From Gonocerus acuteangulatus (lineage: Eukaryota; Arthropoda; Insecta; Hemiptera; Coreidae), in NCBI GenBank assembly GCA_946811695.1, contig OX328123.1, positions 36,858,660 through 36,922,659 of the forward strand: DNA of 64,000 nt, given 5' to 3'. A program made the position numbers and the translations under genes. Positions 43,513 through 56,944 of the stretch are shown one piece after another. Below the pieces are notes generated by a model that saw nothing but the letters and a program-made list of their open reading frames with translations, made no database searches and was not told the DNA's origin. The first letter of the stretch is position 1, and every line of letters begins with the position of its first letter.

Positions 43513-44810
43513 TGTTAACACGATAGCGGCCAGAGTTTTTGTTTTTTCGTCACGAAACTTGGTATATAGCATTCAATTAGCAAACGATTGAACGAGTTCG
43601 TTAACCACCAAAGTCGGTCCACCGGAAGGGGGGGTTTACCCCGAACCCAAAACACTAATTTGACTATGTCAGCCGTAATATTTGTTATATTTCAACGACA
43701 CTTGGTATTCGTAGTGGTAATATAGAGAGAAAAGTGAGATATAAAAATGAACTAAATCGGTTCATTAGAAGGGGGGGGGGTTTACTCTGGACCCACAATA
43801 CCAATTCGCCACTACCAGCCGTGATTTTTGGTATATTTCGATGAAACTCGGTATTCGTAGTGGTAATCCACAGGAAATAATTGTTGTAAAAATAAACTAA
43901 ATCGGTTCATTAGGAGGGGGGGTTTAAACCGGACCCACAATACCAATTCGCCACTACCAGCCGTGATTTTTGGTATACGTGTATTTCGACGAAACTCGGT
44001 ATTCGTAGTGGTAATCTACAGGTAAATATGTGTTGTAAAAATAACGAAAAATCGGTTCATTAGAAGGGGGGGTTTACTCTTGACCCAAATTCTTAATATA
44101 CTCATACCGGTCGTAATTTCTGCTGTATTGTAACGAAACGCGGTAAACGTCGTGGGTTTAGTGTCACTATGATCAAGGGTAATATCTAGATGATGGGTGG
44201 TACGTGCAAATGGTGAAACATTGCTTTGTCGAGCCACTTTAGTTTGTTGCGCTGACTTTATCTCTAAGATAATGGATTCCTTTTAGCGCGGTTCCTCCCT
44301 CCCCCAAGGGGGGGTTTACTCTTGACCCAAATTCTTAATATACTCATACCGGTCGTAATTTCTGCTGTATTGTAACGAAACGCGGTATACGTCGTGGGTA
44401 ACTCATGAGAAAGAAGTGTTGTAAAAATGAGCTGAATCGGTCAATCGGAAAGCGGGGGTTTAATTTGTAATATATTTCAATAGAAAAGCCCGTCAGACGT
44501 AGGTTCACAAAGCCGCCGCAAGGAGCGCTTTCTACCACTAGAGTGACTGTATCCTGTTCCTGCGTTAGATCAAAATACGATAATATGAGGTTTTTTGTAT
44601 TTATTACGTAGTGTAATAGGTACCATGTGTAAACATAACTCTGGAAGCAAATTATTAATTGATCAGTTACTCATTACAAATTTAAAAGAGAACTATTCAT
44701 GTTTTTATTTTATTTATGTAGGATATTTTAAGCAAATTGTTCTGGAAAGCAATCTACACTACCCAAATTCTGAGGAAAGTGCTTAGTTATGCAGCTCCTG
44801 CGTGACGGAC
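43349..44810 (+). mobile_element. Chimeric family A element (A4) at the duplication junction
   Basis: AGCACTTTCC hairpin start, (TA)n 43480-43510 and 141-bp repeats through 44155. After an unrelated insert of about 150 bp, the 3' half of a family A element (from 44307) leads to the GTGACGGAC end and the tandem array. The segment GTTTACTCTTGACCCAAATT and what follows occurs twice, at 44072 and 44310. From about 44608 it is identical to A2; before that it differs from A2 at several positions. Confidence 0.75.
44156..44306. other. Junction insert within A4
   Basis: About 130 bp of sequence not found elsewhere in the window, followed by TTTTAGCGCGGTTCCTCCCT to CCCCC, which is just the first 20 bases of family B up to the hairpin loop. 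It is fused to the G run of a family A repeat. Both break points lie at a hairpin apex or homopolymer. Confidence 0.7.
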
Positions 44811-46349
44811 TTTTTTTCCCCTCCTGCTTCTATTTTCCTCGCCGTAAGGTTTTATATGTTTGATGTTATTTTTCGTCGCTGGGATAGTATTTTTAGATGG
44901 AACGCCATTTTTCTCCAGCGGTGGTACTCCTCCTCACTTCTTCCCGGAATATTTCGATGGATTCATCTCCATCTTCTTCAGCCAGGTACTTGTTTCTTCC
45001 TCGGTGGTAGCCAAGGGAATGGCATTTTTCTCGATCTGGGCTCCTTTTCTCCCCTCTAGCCACAGTATCGGCGGACGAATGGTGTTGAAGCTCCCTGGTG
45101 TAGTTGGGATTCTGTCCGTTGGCAGCGCTGATGGTATTGCGTTTTTTTTTTTTGTTTTTTTTTTCCCTCCTGCTTCTATTTTCCTCGCCGTAAGGTTTTA
45201 TATGTTTGATGTTATTTTTCGTCGCTGGGATAGTATTTTTAGATGGAACGGCATTTTTCTCCAGCGGTGGTACTCCTCCTCACTTTTTCCCGGAATATTT
45301 CGATGGATTCATCTCCATCTTCTTCAGCCAGGTACTTGTTTCTTCCTCGGTGGTAGCCAAGGGAATGGCATTTTTCTCGATCTGGGCTCCTTTTCTCCCC
45401 TCTAGCCACAGTATCGGCGGACGAATGGTGTTGAAGCTCCCTGGTGTAGTTGGGATTCTGTCCGTTGGCAGCGCTGATGGTATTGCGTTTTTTTTTGTTT
45501 TGTTTTTCCCCTCCTGCTTCTATTTTCCTCGCCGTAAGGTTTTATATGTTTGATGTTATTTTTCGTCGCTGGGATAGTATTTTTAGATGGAACGGCATTT
45601 TTCTCCAGCGGTGGTACTCCTCCTCACTTCTTCCCGGAATATTTCGATGGATTCATCTCCATCTTCTTCAGCCAGGTACTTGTTTCTTCCACGGTGGTAG
45701 CCAAGGGAATGGCATTTTTCTCGATCTGGGCTCCTTTTCTCCCCTCTAGCCACAGTATCGGAAGACGAATGGTGTTGAAGCTCCCTGGTGTAGTTGGGAT
45801 TCTGTCCGTTGGCAGCGCTGATGGTATTGAGTTTTTTTTTGTTTTTTTTCCCCTCCTGCTTCTATTTTCCTCGCCGTAAGGTTTTATATGTTTGATGTTA
45901 TTTTTCATCGCTGGGATAGTATTTTTAGATGGAACGGCATTTTTCTCCAGCGGTGGTACTCCTCCTCACTTCTTCCCGGAATATTTCGATGGATTCATCT
46001 CCATCTTCTTCAGCCAGGTACTTGTTTCTTCCTCGGTGGTAGCCAAGGGAATGGCATTTTTCTCGATCTGGGCTCCTTTTCTCCCCTCTAGCCACAGTAT
46101 CGGCGGACGAATGGTGTTGAAGCTCCCTGGTGTAGTTGGGATTCTGTCCGTTGGCAGCGCTGATGGCATTGCGTTTTTTTTTCCCCCCTCCTGCTTCTAT
46201 TTTCCTCGCCGTAAGGTTTTATATGTTTGATGTTATTTTTCGTCGCTGGGATAGTATTTTTAGATGGAACGGCATTTTTCTCCAGCGGTGGTACTCCTCC
46301 TCACTTCTTCCCGGAATATTTCGATGGATTCATCTCCATCTTCCATATG
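44811..46349 (+). repeat. Tandem array, copy 2
   Basis: Counterpart of 8293-9835 with the same unit-specific base changes. One unit's T run is three to four bases shorter (offset falls from 36517 to 36514). Confidence 0.9.
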
Positions 46350-46391
46350 CGCTGACTTGAAGCAATAGTCCGCGAGCGCGTCACCGCTACA

Positions 46392-48580
46392 TCACCTCCT
46401 CCCAATGACTCAGTCGCGGAAGCGGACAGGAGGACGAATCTTGCGACACAGATGGGTTCGTCGCTCCACCGTGGTATAGTGCTCTTCCGCGGCGAGTCAT
46501 TAGGAATTGGAGCAGTGCACTTTCCGATGTCGACGTTTTGGTTGGGCCAGAAAAATCGTTGCCCGATAAGCCGTCGCGATCCGCGAACACCTGGGTGGCT
46601 CATCCCATGGAGGCTCGCGACGCGCGCGTTCTGGAACATACGGTCGGGCCTTCTGAGTTGACGTCTCGCACAAGATAGGCTTGGTCACGTGAGGAAGTTC
46701 TATCCACTTTAATTGCAGCCGTGGATTCTTGAAAAGTTCTGGAATCGTAGTATCCTTGGCCTGTGCTTCCGCTATCGCTTCCATGTCATCGGGTCCGGTG
46801 ATCTCCTCAACTCTCGAAAAAGCGTTGGCTACTTCGTTCTCCGAACAAGCTACATGGCGGATGTCGGTGGTGAACTGGATAATATAGTTTACCAACCGGA
46901 TTCGCATGGGTGTGGAGGATTCGGGCTTCTGCTGGAATGCGAAAGTGAGGGGTTTATGGTCCGTCCATATGCAGAAATTCCGGCCTTCGATGTAGGGACG
47001 AAAATGCTTTATTGCCCGGTGAATGGCGAGGAGCTCTCGGTCGTACTTGGAATATGCACGTTGCGCTTTGTTGAGATTCCGAGAAAAAAATCCTAAGGGC
47101 TTCCAAGAATACGCATCCTTCTGCTGAAGCACTGCACCCATCGCGATGTTCGACGCGTCGCAGGCCAGCACTAACTCCGCATTAGGGATAGGGTGAGCAA
47201 GGATGGCAGCTTTCCTGATAGCTTCGAAAGCCTTTATGCTATGTTCATTCCATGCGATCGGAGTCTTGTCTTTCTTCTTCGCTCCGGAAAGGTAGACGTT
47301 GAATGCTGCTTGAAGGGATGATGCATGGGGAATACAGCGCCTGTAGAAATTCACCATGCCTAGAAATCTTCGGAGGTCACTTACGGTTGCCGGGCGAGGA
47401 TAGGTGGTAATAGCTTCGACCTTCTTAGGAAGAGCGGTGATTCCATGCTGGTTGACCTTGTGCCCGAGAAATTCGACTTCTTCCTTAGCGCTCACACATT
47501 TGGCCAGGTTGATGGTAAGGCCATGGTCTTGAAGGCAGGGGAAGACTTCTTCAAGGTGGATTTTGTGTTCTTCTTCGTCCTTAGATCCGATGCATATGTC
47601 GTCGATGAAGGGGAAAACAAAGCCAAACCTCGGTGTACGGCGTCGAAAAATCGCTGGAAGGTCTACGCTGCATTACGTAGGCCGAAACACATGCGAGTGA
47701 ATTCAAAAAGGCCGAAGGGAGTTATAACCGCTGTCTTCGGAATATCCTCTTCGGCGATGGGGATTTGACAGTACGCCCTAGTGAGGTCGAGCTTGGTGAA
47801 GATCTTCTTTCCATGGAGATTGATGTTAAAGTCCGCTATATTTGGAACTGCATAGCGGTCGGGAATGGTCTTCTCGTTCAGGCGCCGATAATCTCCGCAG
47901 GGTCTTATTCCCCCATCCTTCTTCGGCACATCATGTAACGGGCTCGCCCATGAGCTCTTCGAAGGGCGGCACATGCCTTCTTCCATCATCTGCTCAAATT
48001 CCTTCTTGGTAGCCGCATAACTCTCAGGTGCAAGCCTTTGCCGCCACTGGTGGTCCGCGGGTCTCAATATGATGGACAACGGAATGGATGGGGTTCTTGG
48101 TGTAGACTGTCGGCCGGGTGATGCTTACGTACTTCTGAAGAAGATCCATGTACCATTCGCCTCGGGGAATCGAGTAGATGGTTGGTACAGGGACATCAGC
48201 TGGTCTCCCGCGAGACGTCAAACCTGTAATCCGATCCACTAGTTGGCATCCGGCAAGATCCACCATAATCTTGTAATGGTAAAGGAGATCTGCTCCGATA
48301 ATCGGCTGTCCTACGTCTGCTACGATGAATCGCCAGTTGAATTTCCTTCGAAGGCCAAGGTCTAACTCAACTAGCTGATCTCCATAGGTGGGGATGGGTG
48401 TTTCGTTGGCAGCAAATAGGACGAATTCGCTAGCCATAGCTCGCTTTGTGCTCTTCACGGGGAGGATAGACACTGCTGCACCGTTGTCGACTAGATATCG
48501 CAGCTGGGACTTCCGATCTGTAAGAAATAGGCGGCGCTGGGGAGTATTAGCGACGGGTTCCGCCTCTGCCGTCGCTACTC
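46392..48580 (-). pseudogene. gypsy pol pseudogene, copy 2
   Basis: Same segments and same lesions as 9878-12066: Asp-Asn-Gly protease triplet, FIDD box, TAG after GLRNAA, three frameshifts, and truncated integrase. Confidence 0.9.
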
Positions 48581-49387
48581 TTAGTTTTCCTGAAGCTTAG
48601 GTGGGCTAGCAGATTTCCAATCACAGGGTGATCTGCATTTAGTGGCCTTCTTACTAAACCGGACATGATAAAAGCAAAATCGGCGATTTTTACTTCTGCT
48701 TCGACTGCCACTCCGCTGCCTGTAGTCTTTCCGCTCTACAGATCTACTGCTTCGGGTCTCTAAAGCCGCGATTCGCTGGGTGAGTCGGTTCAAGGTTGCT
48801 AAGATAGATTCCACGTCATAAGAATTTGGGACGGTCAGCTCCGCGATCCGGTCAGCTATCTCACTCAGTTTAAGCAAATCTGTGTGGTCAGTTGCCGCTA
48901 ACGCTGCCTGCATGCCATTAGGTAAGGCCCTAACCCAGATATTCTTCAGAAGGTCTTCAGACACTTCGGATCCCCCTAACTCTCTAAGTTCGGTAAGAAA
49001 CCGGGAAGGACGCCTATCGCCTAGCTGCTGGTCTTCCAGAAGTTTCCGGACCCGTACTCTATCCGATTGTCCATAACATTTAATAATACGGGCCTTAAGA
49101 CACTCATAAGGGTTATCTGCCGGCGGAGCTCTAATTAGATCGATAGTGTCCCTTATTGCTCCTCTATCAAGCTGGGCTACCGTTAACATAAATTTACGTG
49201 GCGAACCGGTGATTTTGTGAAGGTTAAAAATCGCTTCAGCTTGCAAGAAAAAAAATTCGGGATCTGATCTGCAAAAAGAGGGTAATTGAGCTCTCACAGT
49301 AAGCATGGAAGCCGATTCAATCATCTGAGGGTCTAGAGATGGCTCTTGAAGGAGATCCTCAGGATTTTCATCGTCCATTTTGATCAA
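48581..49387 (-). CDS. gypsy gag-like protein, copy 2 (268 aa)
   Basis: Identical 268-residue product to 12067-12873, including the CFYHVRF...CRSPC knuckle. Confidence 0.85.
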   Translation of the reverse strand: MIKMDDENPEDLLQEPSLDPQMIESASMLTVRAQLPSFCRSDPEFFFLQAEAIFNLHKITGSPRKFMLTVAQLDRGAIRDTIDLIRAPPADNPYECLKARIIKCYGQSDRVRVRKLLEDQQLGDRRPSRFLTELRELGGSEVSEDLLKNIWVRALPNGMQAALAATDHTDLLKLSEIADRIAELTVPNSYDVESILATLNRLTQRIAALETRSSRSVERKDYRQRSGSRSRSKNRRFCFYHVRFSKKATKCRSPCDWKSASPPKLQEN

Positions 49388-50174
49388 ATCATAAGTTATA
49401 TTTGAGTCCCTATTAAAATACGTGATTTTGTACTCACGTGAAAGACGATCACGTCGGGGTCACCACTTTTGCGTATTTATGCACGTAACAGTTAACAAAT
49501 ACACAAATAAAATTAAATTATGCGTATATTGTCTTTCACAGTAAATCACAAATTTTAATATTACAAAATGGCAGGAACGCTTATCATAGCAACCGACAAT
49601 CATAACCAACTCTCGTAACCGTCTGAATAACCTAAGTCAGATTACCAGATGAATTTGTAACTAGCGAATGACTCGCTCGCGAACTATGCCCAATGAGCTC
49701 AATGTCAACTTCCGCTGACTTGAAGCAATAGTCCGCGAGCGCGTCACCGCTACACGTTTGTGATATTTGCAAATAGACGAGAACGCTTTTCAAGTTACTT
49801 TATAAATTATTTTCTAATTTGTAATGGAATTTTTGAGATTTTGTAATAAATGAAAAAGTCATACATAAGTCATTTTATTTCTCTTTCTTAGGGGCCCATA
49901 TTACCAGGACGAAAAGATTTAATAGCAAATTGACATTCGTCAAATTTTTTTTTTCATATACTTAAAGCTACCGAAAAATATTCTTATTTTATAAGTAAGT
50001 TCACAAATAATTATAGTTAATGCTAAGAACGAATATTCTAAAAAAAACTTAATAGGCAATTAGAAAGAAAGGGAAAAACAAATTGGGGGCTCATATTACC
50101 ACCTACTCTTCTATAAATATAAATATATATATATATAATGTTACTAAGGTATTCTCCAGCGATCGGTTTTTCTG

Positions 50175-50214
50175 GGTGATATTTCGCAGGAATCCCATCC
50201 TGCTTCATCAGACC
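50175..50214 (-). ncRNA. Hammerhead ribozyme-like sequence, copy 2
   Basis: Identical to 13661-13700: CTGATGA, stem II GCAGGA/TCCTGC, GAAA, ATAT and C. Confidence 0.6.
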
Positions 50215-50512
50215 GTTCTTCATGTTTTTTTCTTTTCGACTTTTTTGTTTGTTATTTTATAATAATAACCTTTTAAATTTTAAAATTATTTTGATATATG
50301 GCTATTTACAGATGTACATATCTTGAATCGACGCCTCTTGACACTGCGTGGAGCCGATGGAACTATTTGACGGTTTTTAGCGCGGTTCCTCCCTCCCCCA
50401 TAGGGAGGAACCCCGTTTATAAGGTTGATACAATGAAACAATCCGGAAGTGCCGACAAGTAAATTTCGCGTTTCAGAACCCCTAGAGACCGAAAATAACG
50501 GTGGTTCAAATT

Positions 50513-50564
<52 letters not shown>

Positions 50565-50895
50565 TATACACGTATATATATATATATATTTGTCTGTTCG
50601 CTCATTTCTGGCTTCCCTGATGGTCCGATTTTGATGAAATTTAGTACAAAAATCTGTCGTCCAATTTGAAAGGTCAAGTTCGTTAACCAGCAAAATCCGC
50701 CCACTGGAAGATGGCGTTTGGGGCGAAATTCGCGCAAAAAAATCGTAACGCTTACGTTTTTAGCGCGGTTCCTCCCTCCCCCCATAGGGAGGAACCCCGC
50801 TTATAAGGTTGATACAATGAAACAAGCCGGAAGTGCCGACTAGAAAATTTCGCGTTTCAGAACCCCTAGAGACCGAAAATAACGGTGGTATAATT

Positions 50896-50952
<57 letters not shown>

Positions 50953-53326
50953 TTATTTATATATATACATATATATATTTGTCTGTTCGCTCTCTAAATA
51001 GAAGACGAATGGTCCGATTTTGATGAAATTTGGTACAAAAATCTGTCGTCCAATTTGAAAGGTCAAGTTCGTTAACCAGCAAAATCCGCCCACTGGAAGA
51101 TGGCGTTTGGGGCGAAATTCGCGTAGAAAAAATCGTAACGCTTACGTTTTTGAGTTCATAAGCTTGTAAGTACTCGTTTTATAGGCTTCTTGGGCTAGAA
51201 AAACGAATGAAGCCATTTTCAAGGCGATAGCTTTAACCGTTGTCGAGAAAATTGGAAAAATAGTTTTTGAATACCGTTTTTGGTTTGGGTACTTAGAATA
51301 ACGGGATTCAGTTGAAACATTATCTGCATGTTCTACTTTCATTAAAACTAATATGTTGAAAGTTATGTTACGTTTGGAGTTAAGGAAGGGTTAGAATAAA
51401 ATATTTTATGAACAGACATGAAAAGTTTTGGAAACTTCGTATACTTTCATTAATATCTCGAACACGGTTGGGAAATCGTGGTAAGTGGATTGAAACTATT
51501 TGAAAGCTTACTAAATTCTCTACAAAAATGATTCTAAAACTATTTTTGATTAGGTTATGTCAATCGGAGAAATAAGTGCTAAAAACTTCAAATACGTCTG
51601 TTTTGTTCTTATGAACGGGTTTTTGTTGTTCTTTTTGTAATTTTTGTCTCTTTCCCTTGGTTTTTTATTGCTTTTTATTTTTGTAATTTCTTATGTTGTA
51701 TTTGTAAGGAAAATGTATGTGTGTGTAAAACAGGATAGGTAAAATGAGACCAATTTTCTGTTGTCAGAAATAATGAAAAGTTTTGGGAACTTCGTATAAT
51801 TTCTTAATATCTCGAAAACCGTTGACAATCTTGGGAAGCGAAAGGTTACCATTCGAAAGCTTACTAAATGGTCTACAAAAAAGGTTCTAAAGAAAGTTTT
51901 TAATAAGCGATGTCAATCGGATAAATAAGTGCTTAAACTTTGAAGTAATTGATTTTCTTTATTCGAACGGTTCTTTTTGTCTTTGATTTTGGTACTTCGA
52001 ATTATGGGATTCAGTTGAAACATTTTCTGCATGTTCTAATTTCATCAAAACTAGTATGCTGAAAATTTACTTACGTTTGGAGTTAAGGAAGGGTTAAATT
52101 AAAATAATTTATTAATAGAGATGAAAAGCTTTGGAAACTTCGTATACTTTCCTTAATATCTCGAAAACGGTTGAGAATCTTGGTAAACGAATGGTTACCA
52201 TTCGAAAGCTTACTAAATGCTCTAGAAAGCAGGTCCTGAAGAAAGTTTTGATTAGGCGATGTCAAATGGAGAAATAAGTACATATAACTTAGAAGTTTGA
52301 TAAACGATAATTGATTTCGTTTATTTATACGGTTCTTTTTGTCTGTTTTTATTTCTTGTTATTTTGTTATTGCTTCTAGTAGGAGGATGTATTTCTCAAT
52401 AAAACAGGGGAATAAATACAAATTCTTTGAACCTGTAACAGAACTGAAAACGTAGGGTCAGTCCGGGTCGAGGTAGTACGCCGGTTCAGGTAGGCTTTTA
52501 TTGCACTTCATAAATCAAGATTCATTGTTCTCATCAAGCATTCTAGGACAGCTGACAGTTACCTTTACCTGTAGGAAGTCATGCAGCCAAATTCTATACT
52601 AGAAATATAATTATATTTTGTGGTTGTATGTGGCCGTAGTTCAATAAAAAATAACACTACTTTCTCATTTTCATGTACAATTTTATTTTGTTTAATTGCA
52701 TTTAAAAGTAAAATCGATATGTTAGCACTGCAAGTTAAGTAAATTAGAAATATATTCGTAGAAGAGTCTTCGTAGACCGAAACTTGGGACGGCAGAAAGA
52801 GTAATTTCTGCTTAGGATAGTTTCATCCCTAGCCGAAAATCTTGTTTTTTTTTTCATATTTGTTTACATTAGGAATGATCCAAACAAAGTAATAACTGTT
52901 TCTATTCTAAGTCTACAAAATAACACTAGGGATATGAATGGAACCGCGCTAAGATGACGCAGTTCCTGCGAGTCGGACTTTTTTGGTTTGGGTACTTAGA
53001 ATTACGGGATTCAGTTGAAACATTATCTGCATGTTCTACTTTCATTAAAACTAATATGTTGAAAGTTTTGTTACGTTTGGAGTTAAGGAAGGGTTAGAAT
53101 AAAATATTTTATGAACAGACATGAAAAGTTTTGGGAACTTCGTATACTTTCATTAATATCTCGAACACGGCTGGGATATCGTGGTAAGTGGATAGAAACT
53201 ATTTGAAAGCTTACTAAATTCTCTACAAAAAAGATTCTAAAACTATTTTTGATTAGATTATGTCAATCGGAGAAATAAGTGCTTAAAACTTCAAATACGT
53301 CTGTTTTGTTCTTATGAACGGGTTTT

Positions 53327-53480
53327 AGCGCGGTTCCTCCCTCCCCCATAGGGAGGAACCCCGCTTATAAGGTTGATACAATGAAACAATCCGGAAGTGC
53401 CGACTAGAAAATTTTGCGTTTCAGAACCCCTAGAAACCGAAAATAACGGTGGTTCAAATTTGTATATATATATATGTATA

Positions 53481-53531
<51 letters not shown>

Positions 53532-56500
53532 CTGTTCGCTCTCTAAATAGAAGACGAATGGTCCGATTTTGATGAAATTTGGTACAAAAATCTGTCGTCC
53601 AATTTGAAAGGTCAAGTTCGTTAACCAGCAAAATCCGCCCACTGGAAGATGGCGTTTGGGGCGAAATTCGCGCAAAAAAAATCGTAACGCTTACGTTTTT
53701 GAGTTCATAAGCTTGTAAGGACTCTTTTTATATGCCTCTTGGGCTAGGAAAACGAATGAAACCATTTTCAAGGCGATAGCTTTAACCGTTTTCGAGAAAA
53801 TTGGAAAAATAGTTTTTGAATACCGTTTTTGGTTTGGGTACTTAGAATCACGGGATTCAGTTGAAACATTATCTGCATGTTCTTCTTTCATTAAAACTAA
53901 TATGTTGAAAGTTTTGTTACGTTTGGAGTTAAGGAAGGGTTAGAATAAAATATTTTATTAACAGACATGAAAAGTTGTGGGAACTTTGTATACTTTCATT
54001 AATATCTCGAACACGGTTGGGAAATCGTGGTAAGTAGATAGAAGCTATTTGAAAGCTTACTAAAGTTTCTACAAAAAAGATTCTAAAACTATTTTTGATT
54101 AGGTTATGTCAATCGGAGAAATAAGTGCTTAAATCTTCAAATACGTCTGTTTTTTTCTTATGAACGGGTTTTTGTCGTTCTTTTTGTAATTTTTGTCTCT
54201 TTCCCTAGGTTTTTTATTGCTTTTTATTTTTGTAATTTCTTATGTTGGGAAAATGTATTTGTATGTAAAACAGGATAGGAAAAATGAGACCAATTTTCTG
54301 TTGCTAGAAATAATGCAAATTTTGGGAACTTTGTATACTTCCATTAATATCTTGAAAACGATTGAAAATCTTGGGAAGGTTACCATTCGAAAGCTTACTA
54401 AATGGTCTACAAAAAAGGTTTTGAGGAAAGTTTTGAATAAGCGATGTCAATCGGATGAAATAAGTGCTTAAACTTTGAAGTAATTGATTTCGTTTATTTC
54501 ATACGATTCTTTTGGTCTGTTTTTATTCCTATTTTTTCATTTCTTATGGTTGGATAATGTATTTGACAATAAAACAGATTAATTAAAATAAGAAAAACAA
54601 TTCATTGTTAGAAATATATCAGGCTGTACCGTATGAAATGTCAGTTTTGGATTTGCCGATTTCCTTCAAATGTCTTGAAACTGTCGAGGCTCCTAATCCG
54701 AGTTCTTTGGCATATTCCCTATTGTTTGCTATTGCTTATAGTAGTCAAATGTATTTGCCAATAACACAGGATACGGGCGCTAATGACCCAGAAGTAGATG
54801 CGCCCTAAAAAAAAAAAACAAAAAAAAACAGGATACGTAAAATTAGAATATTTTATTTTTGCGGAATCTTGGGATTCTCAGATCCCGTATGAATATCTAT
54901 TAGGCCCTCTTCGTATATTTTCATTAATATCTCAAAAAGGGTTAGGAAATCGTGGAAAAATGTTTTGAAGAAATGTTTGATGGGGTCGTCACATTAGGAG
55001 AAATAAGTGCTTAAAACTTAGTTAGTTAGTTTCGTTTATTTAAACGGATCTATTTGTGTGTTTCCCGCAGTTTTTTCACTGCTCGTCATTTTTGTAATTT
55101 CTTATAGTAGTCAAATGTATTTGTCAGTAAACAGGATACGTATAATTAGAAGCAATATTTTGTTTGTTATGTTAGAATTCGAAGATGCCGTACGAATATC
55201 TAGATATTACCTGTGGGTTAATATGTTTTTTGAGTTGAAGCTTTAAAGCCTCAACAGGAATATTTGTGTAATCACCCTTCACAGTTAATTTATTAGAATC
55301 ATGAGTGACCGTTTTTGTGTTACAACTAACAATCTTTGAAAACGAAGTTTAACTATCCTTGTTATTGTTATTTGCCTTCTGTTTGGCCGAAATTTTCTAT
55401 TCGTGGTGTAATTCTCCTTGAATTTTTTGACTAGATCAAGAACCTATTTTAAGCACTCTTAAATTCCTTAATTTAATTCAGGAAGTTTATCAAGCTTGAC
55501 ATAATCACTTTTGGGTTAATACGGGTGGTCTATACCGAGTCCTTTGTTTGTAAACACAAAGAGCTTTCTGAGTAACGGTAAAGGGCAGTAAAAGTATATG
55601 ACGACTACCTGGAAGTAGACCCTGCATACAGAGAATTGCAATACGAGACCTCATTCATTCTTTCACCAGCTACCGTGTAACACCTTAGATCTGTTTATAT
55701 TGTTTTACTCAGTGTGAACAAGTGTTGAAAGTGCCTAAAATTTTATATTTTTATTCCTTGTTATTTTTTAATTGCTTAGAGTTGGATAATGTATTTGAAA
55801 ATAAAACAGGTTAAGAAAAATAAGAAATCAATTTAATGTTAGAGATATGGATTTCCAAGATTTAGCTTTTCAACTGCCTAGCGTCCTTCCTAGGGAGGGT
55901 TGTTTGTCTTTGAATTTGGTACTTAGAATTATGGGATACAGTTGAAACATTTTCTGCGTGTTCGAATTTCATCAACACTAATATGTTGAAATTTTTGTTA
56001 CGTTTAGGGTAAAGGAAGAGTTAGAATAAAATATTTTATTAACAGACAAAAAAAGTTTTGGTAACTTTGTATACTTTCGTTAGTATCTCGAAAACCGTTG
56101 ACAATCTTGTGAAGCGGAAGATTACCATTCGAAAGCTTACTAAATGCTCTACAAAAAAGGTTCTGTACATGGACGTATATAAAAACAATTTCGGGGGGGG
56201 GGGGGCTGAGACCATTTCCAGGGTATGGAATACTAAATATTTAGAGCTTGGAATAGTTTTAGGCAACTAAAACGCTATTACACGTAAAATAAAATATGTT
56301 TTATGAACTAAGTGATCTTATTTAATTTATTTTTAAGGGTTTTACGAGAAGTTTTCATCATTAATTCAAAATTTCGGGACAGGGCTGCAGCCCCCCCTCA
56401 TATAAGCCCATGCTTCTGTACCCTCTAGAAAGGCTTTATTAAGCATATTTTGTATTGATTTATAGAGCTTTGCTTTAGAATGAGAGCCCGATTGTGTAAT

Positions 56501-56702
56501 TTCCGCATCTGTGTAAAAGTTAATTACTGTCGGTGTCCCTGACGCCTTAATATCACTTTTATTCGAGATATTCGAGAGGATTTTGACAATTTTCACGAGA
56601 TATATAAAAAAAAATAAGTTTATTTCTTTTCTAAGCTTATCAAATGGCTCTAGGGACATGAACGGAACCGCGCTAAGATGCTGCAGTTCCTGCGAGTCGG
56701 AC
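53327..56702 (+). mobile_element. Family B element B3, copy 2
   Basis: Counterpart of 16819-20195, with a (TA)n six bases shorter and five extra bases near 55168. It includes the truncated SINE (54776-54827) and hAT-like D1 (56168-56412). Confidence 0.8.
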
Positions 56703-56719
56703 TTTTTGTCGTTCTTTTT

Positions 56720-56873
56720 AGCGCGGTTCCTCCCTCCCCCATAGGGAGGGACCCCGCTTATAGGGTTGGTACAATGAAACAAACTGGAAGTGCCGACTAG
56801 AAAATTTCGCGTTTCAGAACCCCTAGAGACCGAAAATAACGGTGGTTAAAATTTGTATATATATATATGTATA

Positions 56874-56944
<71 letters not shown>

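Larger units (their letters stand above)
46350..49754 (-). mobile_element. Decayed gypsy element, copy 2
   Basis: Counterpart of 9836-13240, with truncated 3' LTR at 46350-46391 and 5' LTR at 49470-49754. No difference from copy 1 was seen in the coding region; all lesions are shared. Confidence 0.9.
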
